Shown: one piece after another, positions 18,078 to 28,893 of the stretch
Layout of the letters: every line of letters begins with the position of its first letter
Position numbering within the stretch: the first letter of the stretch is position 1
From: Sphingomonas sp. CBMAI 2297
Lineage (GTDB): Bacteria > Pseudomonadota > Alphaproteobacteria > Sphingomonadales > Sphingomonadaceae
DNA length: 64,000 bases
Direction of reading: 5' to 3'
Assembly (NCBI RefSeq): GCF_029870595.1
Contig: NZ_JAPDIR010000001.1
Coordinates: 62,001 to 126,000, forward strand
Made by a program: the position numbers and the translations under genes
Notes under the pieces: model-generated
What the model was told of the DNA's origin: nothing
The model's input: the letters and a program-made list of their open reading frames with translations, nothing else
The model's database searches: none

Positions 18078-18610
18078 AATGGGCGGCGATGCTGCGGGGC
18101 ATCAACCTCGGCAAGCGCCAGCTCAAGTCGGCGGAGCTCAAGGCGGTGGTCGAGGATATGGGCTTCACCGAAGTCAGGACGATCCTCGCCTCGGGCAATG
18201 TCGTGTTCGAGGCCGGCGACGCGGCGCCCGAGGCGCTCGAGCGCGACCTCCACGCCGCGCTGGAGAAAGCCACCGGCCTCAAGTCCGAGGTGTTCGTGCG
18301 CAACCGCGCCGATCTCGAGAAGCTGGTCGAAGCCAATCCCTTTCCCGAGGAAGCCAGGGAGCGGCCGAGCTATCTGGTCGTCAGCTTCCACCACGCGCCG
18401 CCGGACCGGGCGGCGATCGACCGGCTGGCCCAAGGCTATGACGGCCCCGAGCGCATGATGGTGGTCGGCCGCGAGCTGTTCACCGACTTCCCCGAGGGCC
18501 AGGGCCGTTCGAACCTGATCCCCGCCCTGCAAAAGGCCAGGCTCGCGCACGGCAATACCGGGCGCAACTGGAATACCTTGCTCAAGCTGCTCGCCGCGCT
18601 GGACGACTAG
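18074..18610 (+). CDS. DUF1697 family protein
   Basis: A 178-aa cytoplasmic protein of the DUF1697 family, function unknown. The N-terminus WAAMLRGINLGKRQLKSAEL followed by VRTILASGNVVFEAGD is the family hallmark. The C-terminus ends in TGRNWNTLLKLLAAL, also conserved. It is coupled to gpsA by an ATGA overlap. Its stop overlaps the stop of the convergent SDHAF4-like gene by 4 bp. Confidence 0.9.
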   Translation: MKWAAMLRGINLGKRQLKSAELKAVVEDMGFTEVRTILASGNVVFEAGDAAPEALERDLHAALEKATGLKSEVFVRNRADLEKLVEANPFPEEARERPSYLVVSFHHAPPDRAAIDRLAQGYDGPERMMVVGRELFTDFPEGQGRSNLIPALQKARLAHGNTGRNWNTLLKLLAALDD

Positions 18611-18765
18611 AAATCGACGGCGATGCCCTTCAGCTCCCAGTCGCCATAGCGGGTGGGATCCTGGCCGAGCGGGTCCTTCGTCTCCTTCGCCGGCGCGGGC
18701 TCGGGCACCGGCGGGCTCGGCGTCAGATACGCGGGCGGTTTCACATTTGCGGGGCGCTGGGCCAT
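18607..18765 (-). CDS. DUF1674 protein, SDHAF4-like succinate dehydrogenase assembly factor
   Basis: A 52-aa protein, too short for usual ORF cut-offs. It reads MAQRPANVKPPAYL, then a Pro-rich stretch, then DPLGQDPTRYGDWELKGIAV-DF at the very end. The DPTRYGDWE-x-KG-x(3)-DF terminus is the signature of DUF1674, the bacterial/mitochondrial SDHAF4 family that binds flavinylated SdhA during complex II assembly. The start is the ATG at 18765, 35 bp from the divergent rsmB start. The sdh genes are not in the window, so its function rests on family knowledge. Confidence 0.85.
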   Translation of the reverse strand: MAQRPANVKPPAYLTPSPPVPEPAPAKETKDPLGQDPTRYGDWELKGIAVDF

Positions 18766-18800
18766 AGGCGGCAGATCGTCCTTCCCATCGCCGAGGTCAA

Positions 18801-20108
18801 GTGAAGCCGCCGCGCCGCCATTCTCCCCGTCCTTCTCCCCGCCAGGCGCCCGATGCCCCCGGCGTCCCCACGCGCCGCGCCGCGCTCAGGCTGCTCGATG
18901 CCGTGCTCCGGCGCGGGCTGGCGCTGGAGCAGGCGCTCGACTCGGCCGCGCAGGGCCTTGCCCCCAATGATCGCGGCCTGGCCCATGCCATCGCGGCCGA
19001 AGTGCTGCGCCGGCTCCCCGATCTCGACGCGCTGATCGATTCGGCGACGAAGCAGCGCCTGCCCGACGACGCCAAGGCGCGCTTCGCGCTGCGCATCGCG
19101 CTCGTCCAGGCGCTCGCGCTCGGCACGCCGGGCCATGCCGCGATCGCCACCGTGCTGCCGCTCGTCGACGGCGGGCCGCGCAAGCTGGTGCACGGCGTGT
19201 TCGGCGCGCTGGTCCGCCAGGGCGCGATGCTGCCCGAGCCGCCGACTCTGCCCGATGCGGTGGCGCTGCGCTGGCACGCCGCCTGGGGCGACCAGATGAT
19301 CGAGGATGCCGAGCGCGCCATCGCGGTTCCGCCGCCGCTCGATCTCACGCTGCGCGATCCCGCGATCGCGCCCGACCTGCCCGGCGCCAGCCTGATCCCG
19401 GGCCATCTCCGCCTCGACGAGAAAGGCGCGGTGGCGATGCTGCCGGGCTATGCCGAGGGCCAATGGTGGGTGCAGGATCTCGCGGCCTCGCTTCCCGCCC
19501 GGCTGATCGGCAAGGTCGAACCCGGGGGCAATGGCACTGCGCTCGATCTCTGCGCCGCGCCCGGGGGCAAGACGCTCCAGCTCGCCGCCGCCGGCTGGCG
19601 GGTGACCGCAGTCGACATCTCCGAAAGTCGTCTGGCGCGACTTCACGAGAATCTGGAGCGTACCGGCCTCGCCGCCGAGGTGATCGCCGCCGATCTGCTC
19701 GGCTGGGCGCCGGCCGCGCCGGCCGACGCGGTGCTGCTCGATGCGCCGTGCAGCGCCACCGGCATCTTCCGCCGCCATCCCGACGTGCTCCACCGCGTCC
19801 GGCCGAGCCTGATCCGGGAGATGGCCGAGCTGCAGGGCAGGCTGCTCGCGCGCGCGGCGGACTGGGTGCGGCCGGGCGGCACGCTCGTCTTCTCGACCTG
19901 TTCGCTCGAGCCCGAGGAAGGCGAGGCGCAGCTGGCGGCGTTCCTCGGGGCGCGTTCCGACTATGCGATCCTGCCGGTCCGGCCCGAGGAACTCCCCGAT
20001 GGCGTCATGCCGCGCGCGGACGGGAGTTTGCGCCTGCTCCCCGGAACGCTTGGCGATGCCGGCGGGTTGGACGGTTTCTTCATCGCGAGGCTCGTCCGCA
20101 ACGGCTGA
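18801..20108 (+). CDS. rsmB: 16S rRNA m5C967 methyltransferase RsmB-like (NusB domain + SAM methyltransferase)
   Basis: A 435-aa RNA cytosine-C5 methyltransferase. The N-terminal ~150 residues form a NusB-type RNA-binding domain (RRAALRLLDAVLRRGLALEQ). The C-terminal catalytic domain has the SAM motif ALDLCAAPGGKTLQLA (~residue 250), the DAPCSATGIFRRHPD motif IV (~313) and the nucleophile motif FSTCSLEPEEGE (~366). Start codon: GTG at 18801. It begins a likely operon rsmB-rpe-heparinase-small ORF-purH. RsmB versus a related Fmu-family enzyme cannot be fully separated. Confidence 0.91.
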   Translation: MKPPRRHSPRPSPRQAPDAPGVPTRRAALRLLDAVLRRGLALEQALDSAAQGLAPNDRGLAHAIAAEVLRRLPDLDALIDSATKQRLPDDAKARFALRIALVQALALGTPGHAAIATVLPLVDGGPRKLVHGVFGALVRQGAMLPEPPTLPDAVALRWHAAWGDQMIEDAERAIAVPPPLDLTLRDPAIAPDLPGASLIPGHLRLDEKGAVAMLPGYAEGQWWVQDLAASLPARLIGKVEPGGNGTALDLCAAPGGKTLQLAAAGWRVTAVDISESRLARLHENLERTGLAAEVIAADLLGWAPAAPADAVLLDAPCSATGIFRRHPDVLHRVRPSLIREMAELQGRLLARAADWVRPGGTLVFSTCSLEPEEGEAQLAAFLGARSDYAILPVRPEELPDGVMPRADGSLRLLPGTLGDAGGLDGFFIARLVRNG

Positions 20109-20145
20109 GGTTGCGCGCGAATCGCGGGGTGCCTAAGGATTCGTC

Positions 20146-20802
20146 ATGGCCGTCCGCATCGCACCTTCGATCCTCTCCGCCGATTTCGCCAGGCTCGGCG
20201 AGGAAATCCGCGCCATCGACGCGGCGGGAGCCGACTGGATCCATGTCGACGTGATGGACGGGCATTTCGTGCCCAACATCACGATCGGGCCGGGCGTGAT
20301 CAAGGCGCTGCGCCCGCACAGCGCCAAGCCGTTCGACGTGCATCTGATGATCGCCCCGGTCGATCCGCTGCTCCAGGCGTTCGCGGATGCCGGTGCCGAC
20401 TGCATCTCGGTGCACCCGGAATCGGGCCCGCACCTCCATCGCACGCTCCAGACGATCAAGGGCCTGGGCAAGCGTGCCGGGGTGGTGCTCAATCCCTCCA
20501 CGCCGGTCGACGCCGTCGACTATGTCATGGACATGATCGACCTCATCCTGGTGATGAGCGTGAATCCGGGCTTTGGCGGGCAGAAGTTCATCGAGAGCCA
20601 GCTCGGCAAGATCGCCGAGCTGCGCAGGCGGATCGATGCCAGCGGCCGCGCGATCGACCTGGAAGTGGATGGCGGCATCGACCGCGAGACCGCGCCGCGC
20701 GCCATTGCCGCGGGCGCCGATGCGCTGGTCGCCGGCACCGCCACCTTCACCGGCGGGCCCAGCCACTATGCGGCGAACATCGCCGCGCTGCGAGGCGGGT
20801 GA
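20146..20802 (+). CDS. rpe: ribulose-phosphate 3-epimerase
   Basis: A 218-aa TIM-barrel enzyme interconverting ribulose-5-P and xylulose-5-P in the pentose phosphate pathway. Signatures: [16 protein letters not shown] at the N-terminus, [17 protein letters not shown] (metal His/Asp), [20 protein letters not shown] and the second catalytic Asp in [12 protein letters not shown]. The stop overlaps the GTG start of the heparinase-family gene (GTGA), so the two are translationally coupled. Confidence 0.97.
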   Translation: MAVRIAPSILSADFARLGEEIRAIDAAGADWIHVDVMDGHFVPNITIGPGVIKALRPHSAKPFDVHLMIAPVDPLLQAFADAGADCISVHPESGPHLHRTLQTIKGLGKRAGVVLNPSTPVDAVDYVMDMIDLILVMSVNPGFGGQKFIESQLGKIAELRRRIDASGRAIDLEVDGGIDRETAPRAIAAGADALVAGTATFTGGPSHYAANIAALRGG

Positions 20803-22532
20803 GCGATGGCGGCATCGACTCCGGGGCCGACGGAGTCGAGCAGGGCAAGCGGCTCATCCGCACCGGCGGGGAACGCGGGCTCAGCCTCGCCGAGCGCATC
20901 TCCGAGCGCTTCCAGCGGCTCGCCTGGCGCACGCCGCTCCACAATATGCGCCTGAAGGGCCGGCATCCCCTGAAGCTGATCGCAGTCGGCGAGGACCCGT
21001 TCTTCGGCGATGTCGAGCGCGGCAATGCGCTGCTCGACGGCCATATATTGTTCCGCGGCGAGCAGCGCGCGATCGCCGGGCTCGACTTCGCCCGGCCCGA
21101 CTGGTCGGCGGCGATGGGCGTGTATCTCCACGGCTTCAGCTGGCTGCGCGATCTCTCCAGCGTCACCACCCGCGTCACCGCGGCGCCGATCGCCGAGGCG
21201 CTGACGCAGCGCTGGCTCGCCGTGCATGGCGACAAGGTCTCCGATCCCGCCTGGCGCGCCGACCTGGTCGGCCGGCGCATCCTGGCCTGGACGGCCCATG
21301 CGCCGCTGATCCTGTCGGCGAACGACCTGGTCTATCGCTCCTCGGTGCTCCATGCGCTCGCCAAGGGTGCGCGGCACCTCGATCGCGCCGCCGATCGCGT
21401 CCCGCTCGGCACGCCGCGCATCGCCGCCTGGTGCGGGGTGCTGGCCGCCGGGCTGATGATCCCGGGCGGCGATCCGCGCCGTTCCTTTGGCGAGACCGGG
21501 CTGCGCCGCGCGCTCGAACAGTCGATGTTCGACGATGGCGGCACCGTCGGCCGCTCGCCGGCCGGCCAGCTCGACGCGGTGCAGCTGCTTTCGGTCCTGG
21601 CCAATGCCTATGCGGCGCGCCGGCTCGAGCCGCCGGCCTTTATCGGCTCGGCGCAGGCGCGGATGGTCACCGCGCTGCTCGGCGTCTGCCATGGCGACAA
21701 GGGGCTGGGCAGCTGGCAGGGCAGCGCGCCCGTGCCCGGCGCGCTGATCGAGCAGGCGGTGGAGGCGACCGGCGTGCGCACCCGCCCGCTCAAGCAGGCC
21801 CGCGAATGGGGCTATCAGCGCCTGGGTGCCGGCGGCACCGTGCTGATCGTCGACGCGGCGCCGCCGCCGCTCGCGCGGCTGGCCGCGGGCGGCTGCGCCT
21901 CGACGCTCGCCTTCGAGCTGTCGGACGGGCCGCACCGGATCGTCGTCAATTGCGGTGGCTCCAACATGGCCAATGCCGCGGTGCCCGCCGCGCTGAGCGA
22001 GGGCCTGCGCACCACCGCCGCGCATTCCACCCTGGTGCTGGCCGACAGCAATTCGACGGCGATCCACCCGGACGGGTCGCTCGGTCGCGGCGTGGTGGAA
22101 GTCGAGCTGGCCCGTACCGAGAGCGAGAATGGCAGCCGGATCGAGGCGAGCCATGACGGCTATGTCCGCCGCCTGGGCTTCGTCCATCGCCGGCTGATCG
22201 CGCTGGGCGGCGACGGGCGCGACGTGCGCGGCGAGGACATGCTGCTGCCCGCCGACAAGCGGAAGCGCAAGGCGAACACGCCGTTCGCGATTCGCTTCCA
22301 CCTGGCGCCCCAGGTCGAGATATCGCCCACCGCGGACGGGCAGGCGGCGATCCTGCGCCTGCCGAGCGGACATCTCTGGCAGTTCCGCTGCAAGGGCGGC
22401 CTGCTGGCGTTCGAGGATTCGCTCTGGATCGACGGCACCGGCAGGCCGGTGGCGACGAAGCAGCTGGTGATCACCGGCGAATCGCTCGCGGGTGGTGCAA
22501 ACGTCAGCTGGCTGTTCCACCGCGCGAAGTGA
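20799..22532 (+). CDS. heparinase II/III family protein
   Basis: A 577-aa protein of the heparinase II/III-like family: an (alpha/alpha) toroid N-terminal half, then a beta-sandwich from ~residue 370. Seen: [32 protein letters not shown] (active-site Tyr/His region of the family is less clear here) and the beta-sheet part with [16 protein letters not shown] and [14 protein letters not shown]. No signal peptide is visible, which is unusual for a polysaccharide lyase and suggests a cytoplasmic role. Alphaproteobacteria often carry this gene beside purH/rpe. Substrate unknown. Start GTG at 20799, overlapping the rpe stop. Confidence 0.88.
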   Translation: MSDGGIDSGADGVEQGKRLIRTGGERGLSLAERISERFQRLAWRTPLHNMRLKGRHPLKLIAVGEDPFFGDVERGNALLDGHILFRGEQRAIAGLDFARPDWSAAMGVYLHGFSWLRDLSSVTTRVTAAPIAEALTQRWLAVHGDKVSDPAWRADLVGRRILAWTAHAPLILSANDLVYRSSVLHALAKGARHLDRAADRVPLGTPRIAAWCGVLAAGLMIPGGDPRRSFGETGLRRALEQSMFDDGGTVGRSPAGQLDAVQLLSVLANAYAARRLEPPAFIGSAQARMVTALLGVCHGDKGLGSWQGSAPVPGALIEQAVEATGVRTRPLKQAREWGYQRLGAGGTVLIVDAAPPPLARLAAGGCASTLAFELSDGPHRIVVNCGGSNMANAAVPAALSEGLRTTAAHSTLVLADSNSTAIHPDGSLGRGVVEVELARTESENGSRIEASHDGYVRRLGFVHRRLIALGGDGRDVRGEDMLLPADKRKRKANTPFAIRFHLAPQVEISPTADGQAAILRLPSGHLWQFRCKGGLLAFEDSLWIDGTGRPVATKQLVITGESLAGGANVSWLFHRAK

Positions 22533-22568
22533 TAAGGCCTCGCCCGCGGATTCGGGGGAGGAAGCGAG

Positions 22569-22775
22569 ATGGCGCAGGTCGAGGTATTCGATGAGGAGGA
22601 TGCGCGCGAGCCGTTGTTCGTCGGCGAGTTCGGCTTCCTGCCGCGCGCGGGCGAATGCCTGTCGATCGCAGTCGATGGTGCGTTCAGCTATTACCGGGTG
22701 ACCGAAGTGTGGTTTCGCCACGACGAGGAAGGCGAGGCATTCCAGCCTTGCCTGCGCGTCGAGCTCGAAGACTAG
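22569..22775 (+). CDS. small conserved-looking hypothetical protein, 68 aa
   Basis: A 68-aa acidic protein (MAQVEVFDEEDAREPLFVGE..) ending VELED, with no membrane segment. A good ribosome site (GGGGGAGGAAGCGAG) precedes the ATG at 22569. It lies between the heparinase-family gene and purH in the same orientation, with 36 and 49 bp gaps, so it is probably in the operon. I do not recognise a family; the YYRVTEVWFRHDEEG segment looks like a small beta-rich fold. Confidence 0.68.
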   Translation: MAQVEVFDEEDAREPLFVGEFGFLPRAGECLSIAVDGAFSYYRVTEVWFRHDEEGEAFQPCLRVELED

Positions 22776-22824
22776 CCGTTAGGGGGTTGCGCCGGGCGCC
22801 CCGATCCGTAGAGGGGCTTGCCGC

Positions 22825-24396
22825 ATGGATCAGGTGAAAATCAGGCGCGCACTCCTCTCGGTCTCCGACAAGACCGGGATCGTCGAACTCGCACGGGCGC
22901 TGGCGGCGCAGGGAGTCGAGCTCGTCTCGACCGGGGGCACCGCCACCGTGCTCCGCGATGCCGGGCTCGCGGTTCGCGACATCTCCGACCTCACGGGCTT
23001 TCCCGAGATGATGGACGGGCGCGTGAAGACGCTCCATCCCAAGGTGCATGGCGGCCTGCTCGCGATCCGCGGCAACGAGGACCATGAGGCCTCGATGGCC
23101 GAGCACGCGATCGCGCCGATCGATCTCGTCGTGGTCAATCTCTATCCCTTTGCCGAGACGGTGGCGCGCGGCGCGAGCCGCGACACGATTATCGAGAATA
23201 TCGATATCGGCGGCCCGTCGATGGTGCGCTCGGCGGCGAAGAATCACGAAAGCGTCGCGATCCTCACCGATCCCGCCGACTATGCGCTGGTGACGGACGG
23301 CTCAACCACGCTGGCCCAGCGCCGCAAGTTCGCCGCCAAGGCCTATGCCGCCACCGCCGCCTATGACGCGATGATCGCCAGCTGGTTCGGCCTGGTCGAT
23401 CAGGGCGAGGAATTCCCCGACACGATGCACCTTGCCCTCAAGCGCGGCCAGCAGCTGCGCTACGGCGAGAATCCGCACCAGAAGGCCGCCTTCTACATCC
23501 ATGGCGGCCCGCATGTGCAGGGGATCGGCCAGGCGCGCCAGGTCCAGGGCAAGGAGCTGAGCTACAACAATTATAACGACGCCGATGCGGCGCTCGAGCT
23601 GGTCAGCGAGTTTCGCGACGGCCCGCCGAGCGTGGTGATCGTCAAGCATGCCAATCCCTGCGGCGTGGCCAGCGCGGCGACGCTCGCGGACGCCTATGCC
23701 GCGGCCTTTGCCTGCGACACCGTTTCGGCGTTCGGCGGCATCATCGCGGTCAATCGCCCGCTCGACCGCGCCACCGCCGAGCAGATCACCTCGATCTTCA
23801 CCGAAGTGGTGGTCGCCCCCGGTGCCGATGCGGAAGCGCTGGCGCTGTTCGAGGCGAAGAAGAATCTCCGCCTGTTGCTGACGGAGGGCCTGCCCGATCC
23901 GGCGCGCGGCGGCCTGACCGCCAAGTCCTTCGCGGGCGGCTGGCTCGTCCAGAGCCGCGACAACGGCATCACCGCGCGCGAGGACCTGAAGGTGGTGACC
24001 CGGCGCGCGCCGACCGAGCAGGAGCTGGCCGACTGCCTGTTCGCCTGGAAGGTGGCCAAGCACGTCAAGTCGAACGCGATCGTCTATGCCAGGGACGGCA
24101 GCACCGCCGGCATCGGCGCGGGCCAGATGAACCGCCTGGAGAGCGCGCGCATCGCCGCCTGGAAGGCGAAGGACGCCGCCGAGAAGGCCGGCTGGGCGCA
24201 GCCGCGCACCATCGGCTCGGCGGTCGCCTCCGACGCCTTCTTCCCCTTTGCCGACGGCCTGCTCGCCGCGGTGGAGGCCGGGGCGACGGCGGTGATCCAG
24301 CCCGGCGGCTCGATCCGCGACGACGAGGTGATCGCGGCGGCCGACGCGGCCGGCCTGGCGATGGTCTTCACCGGCATGCGGCATTTCCGGCACTGA
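22825..24396 (+). CDS. purH: bifunctional AICAR formyltransferase / IMP cyclohydrolase
   Basis: A 523-aa enzyme for the last two steps of de novo IMP synthesis. The N-terminal MGS-like cyclohydrolase domain has [14 protein letters not shown] and [16 protein letters not shown]. The C-terminal formyltransferase domain has [14 protein letters not shown], the catalytic [13 protein letters not shown] and [11 protein letters not shown], ending [19 protein letters not shown] and [11 protein letters not shown]. Full length. It converges on the flippase gene; a hairpin lies between their stops. Confidence 0.97.
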   Translation: MDQVKIRRALLSVSDKTGIVELARALAAQGVELVSTGGTATVLRDAGLAVRDISDLTGFPEMMDGRVKTLHPKVHGGLLAIRGNEDHEASMAEHAIAPIDLVVVNLYPFAETVARGASRDTIIENIDIGGPSMVRSAAKNHESVAILTDPADYALVTDGSTTLAQRRKFAAKAYAATAAYDAMIASWFGLVDQGEEFPDTMHLALKRGQQLRYGENPHQKAAFYIHGGPHVQGIGQARQVQGKELSYNNYNDADAALELVSEFRDGPPSVVIVKHANPCGVASAATLADAYAAAFACDTVSAFGGIIAVNRPLDRATAEQITSIFTEVVVAPGADAEALALFEAKKNLRLLLTEGLPDPARGGLTAKSFAGGWLVQSRDNGITAREDLKVVTRRAPTEQELADCLFAWKVAKHVKSNAIVYARDGSTAGIGAGQMNRLESARIAAWKAKDAAEKAGWAQPRTIGSAVASDAFFPFADGLLAAVEAGATAVIQPGGSIRDDEVIAAADAAGLAMVFTGMRHFRH

Positions 24397-24403
24397 GCAA
24401 TTC

Positions 24404-24425
24404 CCCCTCCCCGGCAAGGGAGGGG
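24404..24425. terminator. hairpin between convergent purH and the flippase gene
   Basis: A perfect 8-bp stem CCCCTCCC / GGGAGGGG with loop CGGCAA lies 7 bp after the purH stop and 2 bp before the flippase stop. No long T-tract follows on either strand, so it may act as a weak bidirectional or rho-assisted terminator. Confidence 0.55.
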
Positions 24426-24427
24426 TG

Positions 24428-25957
24428 CTAGAGCGGCCCTTCCGTCGGCAGCGTCGCTTCGCTGGCCGCCGGCATCTTGCGGAACAGCGCCCGGTCCTCC
24501 GGGCCGAAGCCGAACTTGATGATCACGAACAGATAGGTGACCAGGATCGCCGGCATGCCGATGCTGAGCTCGGCCCATTCATATTGCTTGGGCAGGGACG
24601 TGAACGCGCCGCCGACCAGGCCGGCGATCGCGATCGCGGCGAAGAAGCTCGGGCGGATCGAGACGACCGACGCGCCGGTGAGGCGATAGAGCAGGGCGGC
24701 CTTCACCGCCGAGCCGATCGTCAGCGACACGGCGAGCGCCAGTGCCGGCCCGGCGGCCTGGACCGGCTCGGACCAGCCCTCCGCCCGCGCGACGAAGACG
24801 AACACGAAGCTCAGCACGATCTGCAGCAGCAGCACGCACACCGATATCGCCAGGTTCTTGTGCCGGGCGATATAGACCAGGCCGGTCTCGCAGACCGCCC
24901 CGGTCGAGGCGAGCACTTCCGCGACGAGCAGGATGCACAACGCGCCGGCGCCGATCACGAACTCCTTGCCGATCAGTCCCATCACGCCCTCGGCCGGGAG
25001 CGAGAACATCACCGCCAGCGCCGCCTGGGCGCTGGTCACCCAGAAGCCGACCTGGCGCACCTGCTTGGCGACCGCCACCCGGTCGTCCTCGGCCAGCGCC
25101 TTGGTGACGACCGGCCCCAGGATCGGATCGAAGCTCGATTTCAGCCGCTGCGGCACCGACGCCACCTGCTGCGCCATATAATAGATCCCCACCACCGCCG
25201 GGCTGAACAGCAGCGCGAGGATGAAGCGATCCACGTTGCGCGTCGCCCATTCGATCGCGTCGGCGCCGGCGAGCGGCGCATTGGCGCGCGCGAGCCACCA
25301 GATCGAGCTGGGGCGCGGCCGCCAGCCATGCGGCAGGCCATATTCCTTGACGAAGGGCACGATCGAGGCCGCGAGCGCCGCGATCATCGACAGCGCATAG
25401 GCGAAGATCAGCCCGTCGCGCGCCGAGACATAGGAAAAGGCCCAGGCGGCGATGCTGATCGTCCAGGGCTCGATGATCGCCCGCGCGGTCACCGCCGCGC
25501 CGATATTGTGGCGATAGGCGCAGGCTGACAGCGCGACGTCGGAAAGCGCCGGGCACAGCACCACCAGCGCGACCAGCGGCTCGAGCCCGGTCACCTGGCT
25601 GTTGGGGAACATCGCCTGGGGGAAGACGACCAGCACGCCGCTGGCGATCAGCGACGCGATCAGCGCCACCACCATCGCGTCCCACACGACATGGGTATGC
25701 GGCCGATCGGTGCCGGCCAGCGCCTGGGCGAGCCCGCGCTTGAGGCCCAGCGTGGCGAGCAGCGCCGCGACTTCGATCACCAGCACCGCGATCGCATAGC
25801 GGCCGACAATGTCCGGGCCATAGGCGCGGCCGGCGATGAACAGGAACGGCAGCCGCGCGGCGAGGCGCAGGACGAAGCCGAGAATGTTGGTTCGCCCGCC
25901 CTTGGCGAGCGCGTCGATGTCCTCGCCCCCCGACGGCGCGGTCACGGCCTGGCTCAA
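24428..25957 (-). CDS. MOP-superfamily flippase / polysaccharide biosynthesis protein
   Basis: A 509-aa integral membrane protein with about 12-14 hydrophobic helices, resembling Wzx/MurJ-type lipid-linked oligosaccharide flippases. The N-terminus ([20 protein letters not shown]) is typical of this group. It is coupled to polA (ATGA, 25954-25957), a pairing with no obvious functional link. The substrate is unknown: it could export an exopolysaccharide, O-antigen or other lipid-linked glycan. No glycosyltransferase cluster is adjacent, though a mannosyltransferase-like gene lies 4 kb upstream on the same strand. Confidence 0.85.
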   Translation of the reverse strand: MSQAVTAPSGGEDIDALAKGGRTNILGFVLRLAARLPFLFIAGRAYGPDIVGRYAIAVLVIEVAALLATLGLKRGLAQALAGTDRPHTHVVWDAMVVALIASLIASGVLVVFPQAMFPNSQVTGLEPLVALVVLCPALSDVALSACAYRHNIGAAVTARAIIEPWTISIAAWAFSYVSARDGLIFAYALSMIAALAASIVPFVKEYGLPHGWRPRPSSIWWLARANAPLAGADAIEWATRNVDRFILALLFSPAVVGIYYMAQQVASVPQRLKSSFDPILGPVVTKALAEDDRVAVAKQVRQVGFWVTSAQAALAVMFSLPAEGVMGLIGKEFVIGAGALCILLVAEVLASTGAVCETGLVYIARHKNLAISVCVLLLQIVLSFVFVFVARAEGWSEPVQAAGPALALAVSLTIGSAVKAALLYRLTGASVVSIRPSFFAAIAIAGLVGGAFTSLPKQYEWAELSIGMPAILVTYLFVIIKFGFGPEDRALFRKMPAASEATLPTEGPL

Positions 25958-28710
25958 TGCGCCGCGCCCCAGCTCGGACCCACGCCGATCTCGACGCCCA
26001 GCGGCACGCTGAGCCTGACCGCCGGCTCGGCGGCGGTCGCCATCACCCGCTGGATGACCGGCCGCGCCGCTTCCACATCGCCCTCGGGCAGCTCGAACAC
26101 GAGTTCGTCATGCACCTGGAGGAGCATCCGGACGTTCGGCAGGCCGGCTTCGAGCAGTGCCGGGCCCATCCGCGCCATCGCCCGCTTGATGATGTCGGCG
26201 CTGGTGCCCTGGATCGGCGCGTTGATCGCCGCCCGCTCGCTGCCGGCCCGCTCGTTCGGATTGGGCGATTTGAGCCGCGGGAAATGCGTCTTCCGGCCGA
26301 ACAGGGTGGTGGTGTAGCCGTGCTCCTTGGCCAGGTTCAGCGTATCGGCGATATAGCGGTTGATGCCGGGGAAGCGCTCGAAATAGCGGTTGATCATCGC
26401 CTGCGCCTCGTCGGGCGTCACGTCGAGGCGGCCGGCCAGGCCCCAGCGCGAGATGCCGTAGAGGATCGCGAAGTTGATCGTCTTGGCGCGGCCGCGCGTA
26501 TCGCGGTTCACTTCGCCGAACAGCTCCATCGCGGTGCGGTTGTGGATGTCCTCGCCCTGCTCGAACGCTTCGCGCAGGGCGGGCACGTCGGCGATATGCG
26601 CCGCCAGGCGCAGCTCGATCTGCGAATAATCGGCCGAGAGGATCACATTGCCCGGTTCCGCCACGAACGCGTCCCGGATCTGCCGGCCGGTCTCGGTGCG
26701 GATCGGGATGTTCTGGAGGTTGGGGTCGGTGGAGGAGAGCCGCCCGGTCTGGGCGCCGGTCAGGCTGTAGCTGGTGTGGACGCGCCCGGTCGCCGGGTTG
26801 ATCTGCGCCTGGAGCGCATCGGTATAGGTGGATTTGAGCTTGGTCAGCTGGCGCCAGTCGAGCACCTTCAGCACCATCTCGCGGCCCGGGGAATCCTTGT
26901 CGGCCGCGATGCGCTCCAGTTCGTTCACATCGGTGGAATAGACGCCGGACTTGCCCTTGCGCCCGCCCTTGATCCCCATCTTGTCGAACAGCACGTCGCC
27001 CAGCTGCTTGGGGCTGCCGATGGTGAACTTGAAGCCGGCCAGCCCGTGGATCTCCTCCTCCAGCGCGGCGATCTGGTGCGAGAAGTCGGTCGAGAGCCGG
27101 TGGAGCACCTGCGCATCCACCTTGATGCCCGCGCGCTCCATGTCGGCGATCACCTTGACGAGCGGCCGGTCGACCATCTCGTAGACTCGGGTCGAGCCCT
27201 CATAGGCGAGCCGCGGCTTGAAGCGGCGCCACAGCCGCAGCGTCACGTCCGCGTCCTCGGCGGCGTAGCGGGTCGCGGCCTTGAGATCGACCTGGCCGAA
27301 GCCGAGCTGGTTCTTGCCCGTGCCGACCACGTCCTTATAGGCGATGCAGCTGTGCGAGAGATGGGTGGCGGCCAGCTCGTCCATGCCGTGGCCGTGCAGC
27401 CCGGCGTCGAGATCGAAGCTCATCACGATCGTGTCGTCATAAGGGGCGACTTCGATGCCGCAGCCGCCGAGCACGATCAGGTCGTATTTCAGGTTGTGGC
27501 CGATCTTGAGGACGGCGGGATCCTCGAGCAGCGGCTTCAGCTTGGCGATCGCCACCGCGCGATCGATCTGCACCGGCTTCTCGGCGAACATGTCGGTGCC
27601 GCCATGGCCGATGGGCACGTAACAGGCCTTGTTCGGCGCCAGTGCCATCGAGACGCCGACCAGCTCGGCGCGGGTGGCGTCCACCCCGGTGGTCTCGGTG
27701 TCGACCGCCAGCCAGCCCTGGTGCCGGGCCTCGGCGATCCACCGGTCGAGCGCGGCTTCGTCCACCACGGTCTCATAGCCGTCGTGATCGCAGGGCGGGT
27801 CTTCTGCCAGCCCAGGCGTCTCGTGCGTCTCGACCGGCGCATCCGCCACCGCCGAGAGCCGGTTGAGCAGGGTGCGGAAGCCGTGATGCTCCAGGAATGC
27901 GCGCAGCGGCGCATCGGGAATGCCCTGCAGCGCGAAGGCCTCGAGCGGCTCGGGCAGCGGCACGTCGCTGGCCAGCTCGACCAGCTGGCGCGACAGCCGT
28001 GCCATATCGGCATGCTCGATCAGATTGTCGCGCAGCTTGCCGGCCTTCATCGCCGGCGCGGCGGCGAGCACCGCCTCGACATCGCCATGCTCGAGGATCA
28101 GCTTGGCCGCGGTCTTGGGGCCCACCCCCGGCACGCCGGGGACGTTGTCGACGCTGTCGCCCATCAGCGCCAGCACCTCGCCCAGCTTGTCGGGCCCGAC
28201 CCCGAACTTCTCGATCGTGTTCTCCGGCCCCAGCCGCCGGTTGTTCATGGTGTCGAGCATGTCGACGGACGGGTCCGTCATCAGCTGCATCAGGTCCTTG
28301 TCGGAGCTGACGATGGTCACGCTCCAGCCCTGGGCCAGCGCCGCCTTGGTATAGCTCGCGATCAGGTCGTCGGCTTCCCAGCCCGCTTCCTCGATGCAGG
28401 GCAGCGAAAAGGCGCGAGTCGCGTCGCGGATCATCGGGAACTGGGGCACCAGATCCTCGGGCGCGGGCGGGCGGTGCGCCTTGTACTGGTCGTACAGCTC
28501 GTTGCGGAACGTGTGCTCGCTCTTGTCGAGCACCACCGCCATATGGGTGGGGCCGTCGGCCTTGTTCAGCTCGTCGACCAGCTTCCACAGCATGGTCGTG
28601 TAGCCATAGACGGCGCCCACCGGCTCGCCATGCTTGTTGGTGAGCGGTGGCAGCCGATGATAGGCGCGGAAGATATAGCCGGAGCCGTCGACGAGATAGA
28701 GATGGGGCAT
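25954..28710 (-). CDS. polA: DNA polymerase I
   Basis: A 918-aa three-domain polymerase for Okazaki fragment processing and repair. The N-terminal 5' nuclease domain contains LYLVDGSGYIFRAYHRLPPL and VSSDKDLMQL. The middle 3'-5' exonuclease keeps its metal motif (AVDTETTGVDA, ~residues 339-349), so proofreading is likely. Polymerase motif A LSADYSQIELRLAAHIA lies near residue 690 and motif C VHDELVFELPEG near 866. The long frame on the opposite strand is a shadow. The flippase follows with a 4-nt overlap. Confidence 0.98.
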   Translation of the reverse strand: MPHLYLVDGSGYIFRAYHRLPPLTNKHGEPVGAVYGYTTMLWKLVDELNKADGPTHMAVVLDKSEHTFRNELYDQYKAHRPPAPEDLVPQFPMIRDATRAFSLPCIEEAGWEADDLIASYTKAALAQGWSVTIVSSDKDLMQLMTDPSVDMLDTMNNRRLGPENTIEKFGVGPDKLGEVLALMGDSVDNVPGVPGVGPKTAAKLILEHGDVEAVLAAAPAMKAGKLRDNLIEHADMARLSRQLVELASDVPLPEPLEAFALQGIPDAPLRAFLEHHGFRTLLNRLSAVADAPVETHETPGLAEDPPCDHDGYETVVDEAALDRWIAEARHQGWLAVDTETTGVDATRAELVGVSMALAPNKACYVPIGHGGTDMFAEKPVQIDRAVAIAKLKPLLEDPAVLKIGHNLKYDLIVLGGCGIEVAPYDDTIVMSFDLDAGLHGHGMDELAATHLSHSCIAYKDVVGTGKNQLGFGQVDLKAATRYAAEDADVTLRLWRRFKPRLAYEGSTRVYEMVDRPLVKVIADMERAGIKVDAQVLHRLSTDFSHQIAALEEEIHGLAGFKFTIGSPKQLGDVLFDKMGIKGGRKGKSGVYSTDVNELERIAADKDSPGREMVLKVLDWRQLTKLKSTYTDALQAQINPATGRVHTSYSLTGAQTGRLSSTDPNLQNIPIRTETGRQIRDAFVAEPGNVILSADYSQIELRLAAHIADVPALREAFEQGEDIHNRTAMELFGEVNRDTRGRAKTINFAILYGISRWGLAGRLDVTPDEAQAMINRYFERFPGINRYIADTLNLAKEHGYTTTLFGRKTHFPRLKSPNPNERAGSERAAINAPIQGTSADIIKRAMARMGPALLEAGLPNVRMLLQVHDELVFELPEGDVEAARPVIQRVMATAAEPAVRLSVPLGVEIGVGPSWGAAH

Positions 28711-28893
28711 CGCCGCGCCGGGATAGCCGAGCCCGTGCGCCGAACAAAGCCCGCTTTGCTCCAGTTTGCGTCGGGGACGCCGATTCCCGGCACGGGCAGC
28801 GCTCCGGCACGCATTTCGCCGGCGTCATCGGCCATGGCGGGATGCGGTCGCCGCGGTCATGCGCGCGGCGTGTTCCGCCGCGTTGCCCGCGCG

